Positions 53,125-62,157 of a stretch of 64,000 nt of DNA are shown piece after piece. The position numbers and the translations under genes were made by a program. Source of the DNA: Motilimonas cestriensis. GTDB lineage: Bacteria; Pseudomonadota; Gammaproteobacteria; Enterobacterales; CBDFNC01. The notes under the pieces are model-generated. The model was not told where the DNA came from. It did not search any database and saw only the letters and a program-made list of their open reading frames with translations. The stretch covers positions 62,001 through 126,000 of the forward strand of contig NZ_JAIMJA010000005.1 in the NCBI RefSeq assembly GCF_021295315.1. Reading direction: 5' to 3'. Position 1 is the stretch's first letter. Every line of letters begins with the position of its first letter.

Positions 53125-53375
53125 ATTTTTTCCTTTGATTGGTTACCTTGGGTTGATTTAAAGATTACGCCAATGGAAAAAATATTCTGTCAGGGTATTT
53201 TATGCTTTGGTGATAATTTGTAAGTTAAATAATGCTTAGTTTGCTGATGCAAGGCAGTAAAGGGGTTATCTCATTACAATTTCTAACAAAATTATAGTTA
53301 AATAGCTCTGAACTAATTATTCTTCTCCCTTATAATCGCGGTATTAGGGTATTTTGTTTTGGTATTATTGACATT

Positions 53376-54209
53376 ATGAATATAAACCAATGGATGGTGG
53401 TTGGGCTGTTTTTGTTGGCCATGCCAATGTCATTTTCTTATGCCGGTGAGCCGAATGGTGAACTTGGCTTTTGGGATGAATTTCGCTGGGACGCCAGTGT
53501 TGGCGCTGGGATTGATCTAACCGATAACTTTTTATATGTTAAAGATGAGCAAAAAATAAGTTGGTTTTTTGATGCCAACTTATCCATTGAGTATAAAGAA
53601 TTTTACCTTGATCTTCAGCGCAGTAATTTGCCCGGGGGGGCCATCATGGGCTACCACTTGTGGCAAGGTGAAACATGGCAGGCCGATTTAGTCGCCGGTA
53701 CGTATACCCTTGGCTTTAATGAAAATGGCAACTATTACACCAAAGAAGCGGGCCCTGCACTAGCTGGAATAAAAAGTCGTAGTGATGATTTTAATCTTGG
53801 AGTTAAATTTTTACGTGATTATGATTTTGCTGAATTTAGTACCGAAATCGTCACTGATTTCGGTCGCTCCCATCAGTCTTGGATGGTTCGCTCGGTTTTA
53901 AGTCGTCCTGTTCCTGCTGGCAATTGGGACCTGCGCGGTGGCGTAGGGTTTGATATTTATTCGGCTAAAATGGCCAATTATTACTACGGTGTCTCGGCTG
54001 ATGAGGTCAGTGCCGTTAGGCCCGCTTACCAGCCAGGGTTATCCTTTGGCGGCTACGGCATGTTCGTGGCGGAATACCCTCTTAGTGAAAGCTGGGTGTT
54101 TTATTCAGCTGGTTTAGTTGGCGTGGCGTCCAGTAGCATCAAACAAAGCCCTTTAACAAACAGTAATGTAAGAGTTATTGGTTATGCAGGGGTGAAGTAT
54201 GTATTTTAA
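53376..54209 (+). CDS. MipA/OmpV family outer-membrane protein
   Basis: A 277-aa protein with a signal peptide (about residues 1-23) and a barrel-like C-terminal half ending in VIGYAGVKYVF. MipA/OmpV members scaffold murein-synthesising enzymes or act in osmotic or antibiotic resistance. It starts a same-strand row with DUF3019, a response regulator and a histidine kinase; the DUF3019 gene overlaps its end by 11 bases. Confidence 0.85.
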   Translation: MNINQWMVVGLFLLAMPMSFSYAGEPNGELGFWDEFRWDASVGAGIDLTDNFLYVKDEQKISWFFDANLSIEYKEFYLDLQRSNLPGGAIMGYHLWQGETWQADLVAGTYTLGFNENGNYYTKEAGPALAGIKSRSDDFNLGVKFLRDYDFAEFSTEIVTDFGRSHQSWMVRSVLSRPVPAGNWDLRGGVGFDIYSAKMANYYYGVSADEVSAVRPAYQPGLSFGGYGMFVAEYPLSESWVFYSAGLVGVASSSIKQSPLTNSNVRVIGYAGVKYVF

Positions 54210-54603
54210 ACCCTTGTTTTTATTTTTAATGGCGTTCGCTTTAATGAGCTTTATGCCATCTCTTGCTTACTCAAAAACATTGCCAAGTACCGATTATATT
54301 AGTGTGAAACCAGAAAAATGTGTGGCGTTACGTGAAGGGCGTCAATGTTTAGCTGATGTCGCCTTTGATTGGCAAACGGCTGTGGTTGGTGATTACTGCT
54401 TAGTTGAAAAAGAGGCGCTTACTGTAGTTCGCTGTTGGCAAGGTACGTCTTCGGGGCGGTATCGACTGGCTTTTTCAAAGCAACAAACCACTCAGTTTTT
54501 GCTGGTGGTGAAAGATACAAATCGTGTGGTGCTAGAAACGGAAGTTGAAGTCAGCTGGGTCTATAAAACTAAGCACAAAAAACGTCGTTGGCGCCTGTTT
54601 TAA
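54199..54603 (+). CDS. DUF3019 family exported protein
   Basis: A 134-aa protein with a signal peptide (about residues 1-26, cut after AYS) and the DUF3019 features: SVKPEKCVALREGRQCLADVAF and the CLVEK/CWQG Cys pairs (about residues 40-85), which may form disulfides in the periplasm. It overlaps mipA and precedes the response regulator gene by 35 bases. MipA-DUF3019-two-component groupings occur in Shewanella. Confidence 0.85.
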   Translation: MYFKPLFLFLMAFALMSFMPSLAYSKTLPSTDYISVKPEKCVALREGRQCLADVAFDWQTAVVGDYCLVEKEALTVVRCWQGTSSGRYRLAFSKQQTTQFLLVVKDTNRVVLETEVEVSWVYKTKHKKRRWRLF

Positions 54604-54638
54604 TTTGGCACGAGTGAAACGTTTGAATGGGAGTGGCA

Positions 54639-55352
54639 ATGGAAGAGTTAGCACGTATTTTGGTGGTTGAGGATGACGTTTCTTTAGCGCAATGGATCAT
54701 CGAGTATTTAGATAATAAAGGTTTTCAAACTGCTCACTTAATGCGAGGGGATGAGGTGGCGCCTTATGTGCGACAACATCAAGTGGACTTGGTACTGCTT
54801 GATCTCATGTTACCGGGTTTAGATGGCCACCAAGTGTGCAAACAGCTTAGGCCTTTTTTTGATGCACCGATCATTATGTTGACCGCACGCGATGATGAAT
54901 TTGATGAAGTACTTGGCTTAGAGTTGGGTGCTAATGATTACCTACTTAAACCGGTTCGCCCACGTGCTTTATTAACGCGGATTAAAACCGAGTTGCAACA
55001 ATATAAAGATCAATGTCAGTTAAAGGGTAAAAAAGTTACGTCGCAGCTTAGTTTTGGCGGACTGGTATTAGATGCTCAATCGCAACGTGCGGAGTTACAT
55101 CAAAACGATCTGGCCTTAACCACCACCGAGTTTGAGCTATTGTGGTTACTAGCAAGTGCGGCGGGTCAAGTGCTTGATCGTGATACTGTGTTTAAAAAAA
55201 TGAAAGGCTGGGAATACGACGGTTTAGATCGGCGCATTGATGTTCTCATTTCAGGTTTACGGCGCAAAGTTTCCGATAGCCAAGGCAAGGCGAAAAGAAT
55301 AAAAACGGTCTGGGGTAAAGGTTATTTATTTGTTGCAGATGCTTGGGATTAG
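54639..55352 (+). CDS. OmpR-family response regulator
   Basis: A 237-aa regulator with a receiver (ILVVEDD near the N-terminus; phospho-Asp in VLLDLMLPG, about residue 54; Lys in LLKPVRPR) and a winged-helix DNA-binding domain (about 138-235). The start at 54639 follows GGGAG. It precedes the histidine kinase by two bases and is probably controlled by it. It resembles RstA. Confidence 0.93.
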   Translation: MEELARILVVEDDVSLAQWIIEYLDNKGFQTAHLMRGDEVAPYVRQHQVDLVLLDLMLPGLDGHQVCKQLRPFFDAPIIMLTARDDEFDEVLGLELGANDYLLKPVRPRALLTRIKTELQQYKDQCQLKGKKVTSQLSFGGLVLDAQSQRAELHQNDLALTTTEFELLWLLASAAGQVLDRDTVFKKMKGWEYDGLDRRIDVLISGLRRKVSDSQGKAKRIKTVWGKGYLFVADAWD

Positions 55353-55354
55353 TC

Positions 55355-56650
55355 ATGCGTCGCTTATACCTCAGCATTGTAATTATGGCGCTAACATCCT
55401 TATTTTTTCTTGGCTGGATGCTAGATCAATTTGAAGCCGCCGACGACTCTCAGGTTAAACAAACGGAATACGCGCTTTATTTTCAATTAATGGAAGGCTT
55501 CGCTCAGCAAAGTGCAACACTAACTTTGTCGCAGTTACAATTAAAAGTACCCGAGTGGCATCGCGCTTTTAACTTACCGTTGTCGATGCACCATGTTGAT
55601 GAGCTAGCATTACCCCAAGAGTTACAACCGCAACTATTGGCACCTGGTGGCTTGTTGTTAGAGTCTGATAGTCGCCCGTATTTGGTTAAGTCGTTAGCTT
55701 CTCATCCGCAATATCAGCTCTATCTTGATTTGCCTGAGGCTGACAACGCTTCCCCTCTTGACTTGTGGCTAACCTTAGCTTTTTATCTTGGCGCAGGGCT
55801 GTTGATGGCGCTTTGGCTATTTCCTTTGACTAGGCGATTAAGCTTGATCCATAAAATGGCCACAGAATTTGGCAAAGGGCAGCTAGACAGTCGTATTCCT
55901 GCCAGCCGTTTCTCTTATATCCATTGGCTTGAAGAAAGCTTTAACCGGATGGCTCAGCAGATTGAAGCCTTGATTGCGGAGAACCGCATGCTAGCAAGTG
56001 GCTTATCTCATGATTTACGTACGCCGTTAGCGTGTTTACGTTTTGGCGTAGAAGCTGCGCTCGATGCTGAAGAAGCCAAAGAAAAGGATCTGGTGCTTTT
56101 AAGAATGGAGCGTGATCTTGAGCAAATGGAGCAAATGGTCAGTGCCTTTTTGGATTATTCTAGTTTGGACAAACGAAAGGGTAAGCTCGCGATAAAACAG
56201 CAACGAATAGATAGCTTGTTAATTGATATTCAAAGGCAGGCACAAATGCTTGCCAAGCAACAAGGAAAAGACATTCGTTTTATTATTAAAACTCAGCAAC
56301 AGTTAGTCTATGCCGATAAAGTTTGGTTGAGTCGTGCCCTATTAAACATCCTCTCCAATGGAGTGCGATTTGCAAAACATCAACTTGAACTTAGGGTCAC
56401 GGTAGAAGAGGGGTATTGGGTGATTGAAGTGGAAGATGATGGTCCCGGGATCCCACCTGAAAAATGGCAAAGTGTGTTTAAGCCTTTTGTGCGATTAGAG
56501 GCCAGCCGCAGCCGAGAGCAAGGCAATTATGGTTTAGGCTTAGCGATTGCACACAAGGTTGCACTGTGGCATCAGGGCGACATTCAGTTAATGGTGCCAA
56601 CGCATTTAACCGGGTGTTGCTTTAGGCTGCGCCTTAAGCTTACCGAATAG
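55355..56650 (+). CDS. Sensor histidine kinase with HAMP domain
   Basis: A 431-aa kinase: a first membrane segment at about residues 5-23, a short periplasmic sensor (about 24-145), a second membrane segment (about 146-164), HAMP (about 165-217), the H-box LASGLSHDLRTPLACLRFG (about residue 220-238), and an ATPase domain with N-box, G1 (VEDDGPGIPPE) and G2 (GNYGLGLAIAHK). It senses an unknown envelope signal and phosphorylates the upstream regulator. It resembles RstB. Confidence 0.93.
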   Translation: MRRLYLSIVIMALTSLFFLGWMLDQFEAADDSQVKQTEYALYFQLMEGFAQQSATLTLSQLQLKVPEWHRAFNLPLSMHHVDELALPQELQPQLLAPGGLLLESDSRPYLVKSLASHPQYQLYLDLPEADNASPLDLWLTLAFYLGAGLLMALWLFPLTRRLSLIHKMATEFGKGQLDSRIPASRFSYIHWLEESFNRMAQQIEALIAENRMLASGLSHDLRTPLACLRFGVEAALDAEEAKEKDLVLLRMERDLEQMEQMVSAFLDYSSLDKRKGKLAIKQQRIDSLLIDIQRQAQMLAKQQGKDIRFIIKTQQQLVYADKVWLSRALLNILSNGVRFAKHQLELRVTVEEGYWVIEVEDDGPGIPPEKWQSVFKPFVRLEASRSREQGNYGLGLAIAHKVALWHQGDIQLMVPTHLTGCCFRLRLKLTE

Positions 56651-56696
56651 TTTCGATTTCGCTAAAAGCTGACGGAATACGTCAGCTTGTAATGAC

Positions 56697-56962
56697 TATA
56701 CCCAATCAACCTGGAGATGCTTGATTTCAGCAAGAATTTACAGGCGTTTAGGCAAGGCATTGATTGCAGGTAATGGCTTTCCCCTTATCAAAATCAATAA
56801 CGCGGCATAAACGACTGTAAAGCTTGCCCTTTGGGAGCGCCACCGTGTTTCCACTACGTTGTTACGCTAATTTAAAAGGTGCCTACATTCCTGCATTAGC
56901 GTGCCTAGTATTGAAAACACGGTGGCGCTCTGAAACATGCATCTTCAAGTTGATTGGGTATA
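56697..56962. mobile_element. MITE-like element with nested inverted repeats
   Basis: A 266-bp element without an open reading frame. Its ends are 24-bp inverted repeats with two mismatches, beginning TATACCCAATCAAC at 56697 and mirrored at 56939-56962. Inside lie a perfect 16-bp inverted repeat (GAGCGCCACCGTGTTT, 56835-56850 and 56915-56930) and an 8-bp pair (ACGCTAAT/ATTAGCGT, 56864-56871 and 56895-56902). The whole can fold into one long hairpin. It fills most of the gap between the kinase and the second DUF2860 gene. Confidence 0.7.
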
Positions 56963-56978
56963 AGTGTAGCTGTGAGTT

Positions 56979-57995
56979 TTAAAACGTGTAAGCCATGCCT
57001 GCTGCAACACTGAGCATCTCTGATTCATAGAACTGAATATTTGAGTCGGTATTAGCCCAAGCGCCAAATAAAGTGAAGCTAGCATCTTGCCAACCAAATG
57101 GGGCTTTATAGCTATAAAAAGCGAATAGCCCCCATTTATTATCTTGGCGGTTACGGTTAAAAACAGGATTGCTGGCATCATACTTAGCTTGACTATAAAA
57201 CGCATTACCCGTAATGCGGTGTTTATCCATTGTTTTAACTAGGCTCAAACGTGTACCGTATTCGTCGTAGCGCATTGCTTGTCCTGTTGCATCGCCTAAA
57301 GTATAAGTGAGTGCAGGCTCAAAAAATAAGCCACTGCCCAGTGGTATTAGCATGTCTAAAGTTACGCGGTGATAGTTTGCATTTCTATCGAGTAAACGCC
57401 TCTGTTCGTTAGTTAAGGCGAGCGCTGTGCCACTGGTTTCTTCATCCAATTGATTTTTTGCGAAACCGTATTTAAAGCTAAATAAACTGCCACCAATGTT
57501 TTCCCATGCCATCCTTACACCTTGCGAGTCTTGGTCAGTCTTGTTTCGAACTTGATTGACTCGATAGGGGTCTTGCCAAGTTTTACTAAAGCTAGGCAAT
57601 TTTGGGAACCAAGCGAGGGTAAGTTTGCTGTTATCGGCAAATTGATGGGTGCCACCTAATTCCAATTGGAATTGACCTTGAGACACGTTTTCTAAACTAT
57701 TACCCGCAAACAACTGCGTTTTTAAATCATCAAAGGTATAAGAAAGCCGAGCCAGAGGAAAGACAATGGCAGAATTAACTTGCTGACCAGAGTTGTTTAG
57801 ATCGGACGTGACTTCATTGTCGTCATCGGTTTTCATTTGTGATGTTGATTGACTAAAGCCACCATTGATATTGAGGGTTAAGCCCCAGCCTGCTTCACTG
57901 GCAAGGGGTCGAGCCATGGCTTGGGGTAAATGAAATGCAGTCAAAATAGCCAAGGTGATGGTCGTTTTTGTGGCAAGCATTCTTTTGCTAAACAT
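56979..57995 (-). CDS. DUF2860 outer-membrane protein (paralogue B)
   Basis: A 338-aa protein with a signal peptide (about residues 1-28, cut after AMA) and a beta barrel ending in AGMAYTF. It shares LNINGG, TQLFAGNS, DSQGVRMAWEN, ANYHRV, SNIQFYES and other blocks with the DUF2860 protein at 52126-53124, to which it is a full-length paralogue. The ATG follows AAGGATCGACTCCC. Confidence 0.88.
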   Translation of the reverse strand: MFSKRMLATKTTITLAILTAFHLPQAMARPLASEAGWGLTLNINGGFSQSTSQMKTDDDNEVTSDLNNSGQQVNSAIVFPLARLSYTFDDLKTQLFAGNSLENVSQGQFQLELGGTHQFADNSKLTLAWFPKLPSFSKTWQDPYRVNQVRNKTDQDSQGVRMAWENIGGSLFSFKYGFAKNQLDEETSGTALALTNEQRRLLDRNANYHRVTLDMLIPLGSGLFFEPALTYTLGDATGQAMRYDEYGTRLSLVKTMDKHRITGNAFYSQAKYDASNPVFNRNRQDNKWGLFAFYSYKAPFGWQDASFTLFGAWANTDSNIQFYESEMLSVAAGMAYTF

Positions 57996-58139
57996 GGGAG
58001 TCGATCCTTGTTATCCGAGACGGGTTTAAAATAGTGTGAATACGCTTAATTTAGCTTCCTTTGAGTAAATAAAACATACTTAAGCGTCGGTTTTACGTTT
58101 AATGGATTAATTTAGTTCAAAATCAGGAACCATAATAAA

Positions 58140-58871
58140 TTAACGACTTAACAACTCTATATTACCGCCAATGGCGGTGCAATTTTGGCTAATGCAGGTT
58201 TCACTGATAAACGGCAATAAACATTCTGGATGAAAAACCTGCTCTAAGCTGGCTTGGTGGGAAACACTGACTTGGCAGATGATGGGGCCTGTCCGTTGGC
58301 TGAGTAAGCGGCGAAACTGCGCTGTTTCATTTGGCTTCGAGTGCTCAATAAAAGCAACGCCAGTTAAACGGCTGTGTCGGTTCATCTGTAGCCAGTCTAA
58401 GCGACTTGTTAGTTGTAATAAGTCATTGGGCAGCGATTTAGATAATGAAATAAGTAAGCATTTTTGCCATTTTTCAAGTGGGTGAATGTAGTGCAATAGC
58501 ACGCTGTTACCACATAACAACGCTGCCACGGTTAAGTTGATTAGCCGAGTAAAATTGCATAATGACGGTTTTGTCTGGTCTAGCTCGCCCACGGTAAAGA
58601 TACCCTTGCCGTGAAAATGCAGCTCATTTCGTTCGCCAGTAATGCCTGTTAATGTTTGCATGTTGAAATTTAGCTCGGCTAAAGTGCAAAAATACTCACC
58701 GCACAGGCATATTTCATCGATGGCTTGTTGTGCTTCGCTGGATAGCTTGAGATGCTCAATGTGACTTGGCAGTTCACTGATCCAACTGCGCAATACATGA
58801 TCCCTCTGATTTTGAGGGTATTTTCCCCAAATTTGAAATTGTGCGAATGCCGCTTGCCAAGGATCAGACAT
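58140..58871 (-). CDS. Small aldehyde-dehydrogenase-like protein coupled to putA
   Basis: A 243-aa protein whose middle part (FTRLINLTVAALLCGNSVLLHY) resembles the NAD-binding core of aldehyde dehydrogenases, but the catalytic Cys and Glu motifs are missing. Its ATG overlaps the putA stop by one base. Many longer PutA proteins carry a non-catalytic aldehyde dehydrogenase-superfamily domain at their C-terminus; here that domain may be encoded as a separate protein. No signal peptide. The function is inferred. Confidence 0.6.
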   Translation of the reverse strand: MSDPWQAAFAQFQIWGKYPQNQRDHVLRSWISELPSHIEHLKLSSEAQQAIDEICLCGEYFCTLAELNFNMQTLTGITGERNELHFHGKGIFTVGELDQTKPSLCNFTRLINLTVAALLCGNSVLLHYIHPLEKWQKCLLISLSKSLPNDLLQLTSRLDWLQMNRHSRLTGVAFIEHSKPNETAQFRRLLSQRTGPIICQVSVSHQASLEQVFHPECLLPFISETCISQNCTAIGGNIELLSR

Positions 58872-61800
58872 TAATAGGGCTCCAATTGACTAAATGCAGT
58901 TAAGTAAGTGGGTCCACCTGATTTAGGGCCTGTACCAGATAAACCTTTTCCACCAAATGGTTGACAGCCAATTGCGGCATCTGTTTGGCAGTTGTTGACA
59001 TAAATATTGCCCATTTGTAATTGGCTGACTAATTGGTTAATGGTGGTTTGATTACGGCTATAGATCGCACAGGTTCGCGCATGTCCCATTTGGTTAATTT
59101 GTCTTATCAAATTAGGTAACTGGTGTTTTTCATAACGTAACACATGTAGGATGGGGCCAAAACTTTCGCCCCTAATATCGCTTATTTGTTCGATTTCATA
59201 AAGGGATGGCGCGATGAAGTAGCCGTTTAAGTCGTGATGCAATGGCGTTTGCCGTATTAAACGGGCATTGTTATTTAAGTGGTTCAAGTATTGTTGCAGT
59301 TGCAGCCACGTTTCTTTGTTTATGATTGGGCCTATATCTTGATGAATTTGCTCGGGGTTACCAACTGCAAGCTCTATCATGGCGTCGGATAGCTGCTTGA
59401 TAATCGAATCGGCAACATCATCCTGCACACACAAGATCCGTAAGGACGAGCAACGCTGTCCTGCTGCGGAAAAAGCAGACCTGAGTGCATCTTTCACTAC
59501 TTGCACATGAAGAGCTGTGCTGTCCACTAGCATACAGTTTACCCCTGAGGTTTCAGCAATCAGTTTCGCAAAGGGGGCTGCACTTCTATAACAAGCTTGT
59601 TGAATATTTTGCGCTGTTGTTAGGCGACCCGTTACCGCTATTCCGGCTAAGTTAGCCTGTTGCGTGAGTTGTTCAGCCACAGTATCAGCACCGGACAATA
59701 GTTGAATGGCATAAGGTGGGAAACCTATGCTCAGCATCAATTTGATTACCTGGTAGGCAATTAGGCTTGATTGTGGTGCGGGTTTGGCGATGACGGTATT
59801 GCCACAGACCAAGGCGGCGCAAATTTGACCGACAAAAAGGTCGAGCGGTGCGCTACATGGACTAATACATACCCAAACCCCTTGGCCTTTTCTACGCCAG
59901 TGAATGGGCGTTAAAGAGGGCATGGATACTGGTACTTGGTGAAATAGCGACAAGCCCTGAGAGGCATAGTAGCGACAGTAATCAACTGCTTTTCTTAACT
60001 CATTGTGAGCATCAAATAGCGTTTTTCCGGCTTCCATCATACACATTGCCGTTAATTTAGGAGCCTGTAATTCAAGTTTGTCCGCAAGCTTGTTAAGTAA
60101 GCTCGCCCGCAGTTCAATGCTGGTTTGTGACCAAAGGTGAAAGCCATTCAATGCTACCGTACAGGACTGGTTAATATCTTCCTGCGAAGCCTCAATTTGT
60201 TTACCGATCACCTCATCAAGTTGGTAGGGTTTTACTACTTCCTTGTGAGTTCGACCGGCGAGGTGGATATCGCCTTCAGCGTTAAGAAATACCGCTTCAC
60301 CGTCAATGATCGGGCCACTAATGTATTGCTCATCAAAGTAGGGCGCGATACGTTGTTGCCAATGAGCCAGTGTGCGGCTGCAGGCAAAGTTAATGCCGAC
60401 ACTATTTTTTCGTACAGAGCCAAATATATCCGCGGGGAGGGGAAAGCCTGAGTGGCTGGTGTGATGGGAGGCAAAATACTGGTCAACCGGGTGTTCAATC
60501 AGCTCACTCATCGGTACGTTTTTATTGGCTATGGCACTTAAAAATGAGCTATTAGCACTATTTTCTAATAAGCGACGAACCAAATAGGGTAGCAGTCTTT
60601 GATAACTACCGACAGGGGCATAAACGCGCAAATGAGGTTGAGGGTGGTGGTGGTAAAGTGCTTCTCCCATGCCGAGGAGCTTTTGAAACTCGATATCTTG
60701 GCCATTGGCCATGACTTCGATTGCGGCCACTGTATGCGCGTTGTGAGTAGCAAATTGCGCCTGTAAGTGAGGTCGAACATGGCCCGATAACAAATATCTT
60801 GCGCAGCAAAGGTAGTTGATATCAGTCGCTGGCTTGCTGGTAAACACGGGATAGTTTACCAATCCTAAGTGCTGACTATTTTTGATTTCGCTGTCCCAAT
60901 AAGCCCCTTTTACCAGCCTGATTTGAATCGGGGTATGGTGTTTTTTGGCTAGCGCTGTCAACCAGGCGAGTACGCTTAAGGCGCGTTTTGAGTAGGCTTG
61001 TACTGCGACACCTAGCTGGCCCCAACCCATTAAATTCGTGGTTTGGAATACTTCCTTAAATACCTGCAGTGATAAATCAAGCCGCTCTGACTCTTCGGCA
61101 TCTAAAGTGACCGCAACATTGAGGTTTTTTGCCAGCGCGAGTAGCTGTAATAAGTTATCTTTTAGTTCGGTTAATACTCGCTGAGATTGGCTAGGCGCGA
61201 ATCGGGGATGTAATGCTGAAAGCTTTATTGAAAGTGAATCTTGACGTTGGTTTTGTTGGTTGTGCTTCGCTATATGGTGGATCCCTTGAATATACGTACC
61301 CAAACAATGCTGCGCAGCTTCACTGGTAATGGCTGTCTCACCGAGCATATCGAAATTTAAATGTGGTTTATTACGAAAGCGTGAGTCATTTGCATATTTA
61401 AGGCCCTGTTGCAGGGCATTAGTAATATTTTGTCCCATGACGAATTGATGAGCCATTAACCGCATTGCATGATTTAGGGCTTTGCGAACAATGGGCTCCG
61501 TGAGGCTACTTACTAAAGACTTAATGGTTTGCTTAACACTTTGTGGTGGGTTGTCTAATGGCGTGATCCGGCCGGTCAGCAATAACCCCCAAGTAGAAGC
61601 ATTAACTAGAAAAGAATCGGAGTGCTGTAAATGTGATGACCAGTCAGAGTGAGTAAGCTTATCTCTAATTAAGGCATCAGCCGTTTCTGGATCGGGAATG
61701 CGCATTAAGGCTTCAGCTAAACACATCAGCATCATCCCTTCCTGACTACTAAGGTGGTACTCCTGTAAAAAAGCTTCGGTGAGATTGGTGTGGTGGTGAT

Positions 61801-61999
61801 CAGCTCTAATTTTACCTACGATAGTGGCAGCTAAATGGGTGGTTTTAGACATTTCCCAGCTACTGATGCTGGCATAATATTGCAGTTGTTTTACTAAATG
61901 GTGTTCTTCAGTCAGGTAATTATCAGCAATATTTTGCCAAAGGGTGTCGAGATCAAGGTCGACCGATGTCGGGGAAAAGTAATCATCCACTGATAGCAT
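58871..61999 (-). CDS. putA: Bifunctional proline dehydrogenase / L-glutamate gamma-semialdehyde dehydrogenase
   Basis: A 1042-aa enzyme oxidising proline to glutamate in two channelled steps. The FAD-dependent proline dehydrogenase barrel (about residues 160-490) contains LSIKLSALHPRF and VRLVKGAYWDSEI; the NAD-dependent aldehyde dehydrogenase (about 530-1035) has the catalytic Cys in FSAAGQRCSSLR and ends with PFGGKGLSGTGPKSGGP. The N-terminal ribbon-helix-helix DNA-binding domain of E. coli PutA is absent. The last domain of the long PutA type is also missing, see the neighbouring gene. Confidence 0.95.
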   Translation of the reverse strand: MLSVDDYFSPTSVDLDLDTLWQNIADNYLTEEHHLVKQLQYYASISSWEMSKTTHLAATIVGKIRADHHHTNLTEAFLQEYHLSSQEGMMLMCLAEALMRIPDPETADALIRDKLTHSDWSSHLQHSDSFLVNASTWGLLLTGRITPLDNPPQSVKQTIKSLVSSLTEPIVRKALNHAMRLMAHQFVMGQNITNALQQGLKYANDSRFRNKPHLNFDMLGETAITSEAAQHCLGTYIQGIHHIAKHNQQNQRQDSLSIKLSALHPRFAPSQSQRVLTELKDNLLQLLALAKNLNVAVTLDAEESERLDLSLQVFKEVFQTTNLMGWGQLGVAVQAYSKRALSVLAWLTALAKKHHTPIQIRLVKGAYWDSEIKNSQHLGLVNYPVFTSKPATDINYLCCARYLLSGHVRPHLQAQFATHNAHTVAAIEVMANGQDIEFQKLLGMGEALYHHHPQPHLRVYAPVGSYQRLLPYLVRRLLENSANSSFLSAIANKNVPMSELIEHPVDQYFASHHTSHSGFPLPADIFGSVRKNSVGINFACSRTLAHWQQRIAPYFDEQYISGPIIDGEAVFLNAEGDIHLAGRTHKEVVKPYQLDEVIGKQIEASQEDINQSCTVALNGFHLWSQTSIELRASLLNKLADKLELQAPKLTAMCMMEAGKTLFDAHNELRKAVDYCRYYASQGLSLFHQVPVSMPSLTPIHWRRKGQGVWVCISPCSAPLDLFVGQICAALVCGNTVIAKPAPQSSLIAYQVIKLMLSIGFPPYAIQLLSGADTVAEQLTQQANLAGIAVTGRLTTAQNIQQACYRSAAPFAKLIAETSGVNCMLVDSTALHVQVVKDALRSAFSAAGQRCSSLRILCVQDDVADSIIKQLSDAMIELAVGNPEQIHQDIGPIINKETWLQLQQYLNHLNNNARLIRQTPLHHDLNGYFIAPSLYEIEQISDIRGESFGPILHVLRYEKHQLPNLIRQINQMGHARTCAIYSRNQTTINQLVSQLQMGNIYVNNCQTDAAIGCQPFGGKGLSGTGPKSGGPTYLTAFSQLEPY

Positions 62000-62112
62000 A
62001 CAGTGCTCCGAATATGACCTAAGTTAACTCATAGTTTAGTACTAAATAGTTAAAATTGGCTGGATATCGGATTTATTTTTGTTTAAAAAACAGTAGCTTT
62101 ACATCAAATTTA

Positions 62113-62149
62113 ACTCACTCTTACACTGTGGCTCGTTGTAAGAGTGAGT
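62113..62149. terminator. Hairpin after srmB
   Basis: ACTCACTCTTACA and TGTAAGAGTGAGT form a perfect 13-base stem with an 11-base loop, just beyond the srmB stop codon on the minus strand. A weak T-rich stretch follows, so it is a likely but not ideal terminator. Confidence 0.6.
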
Positions 62150-62157
62150 GCTAAAGG

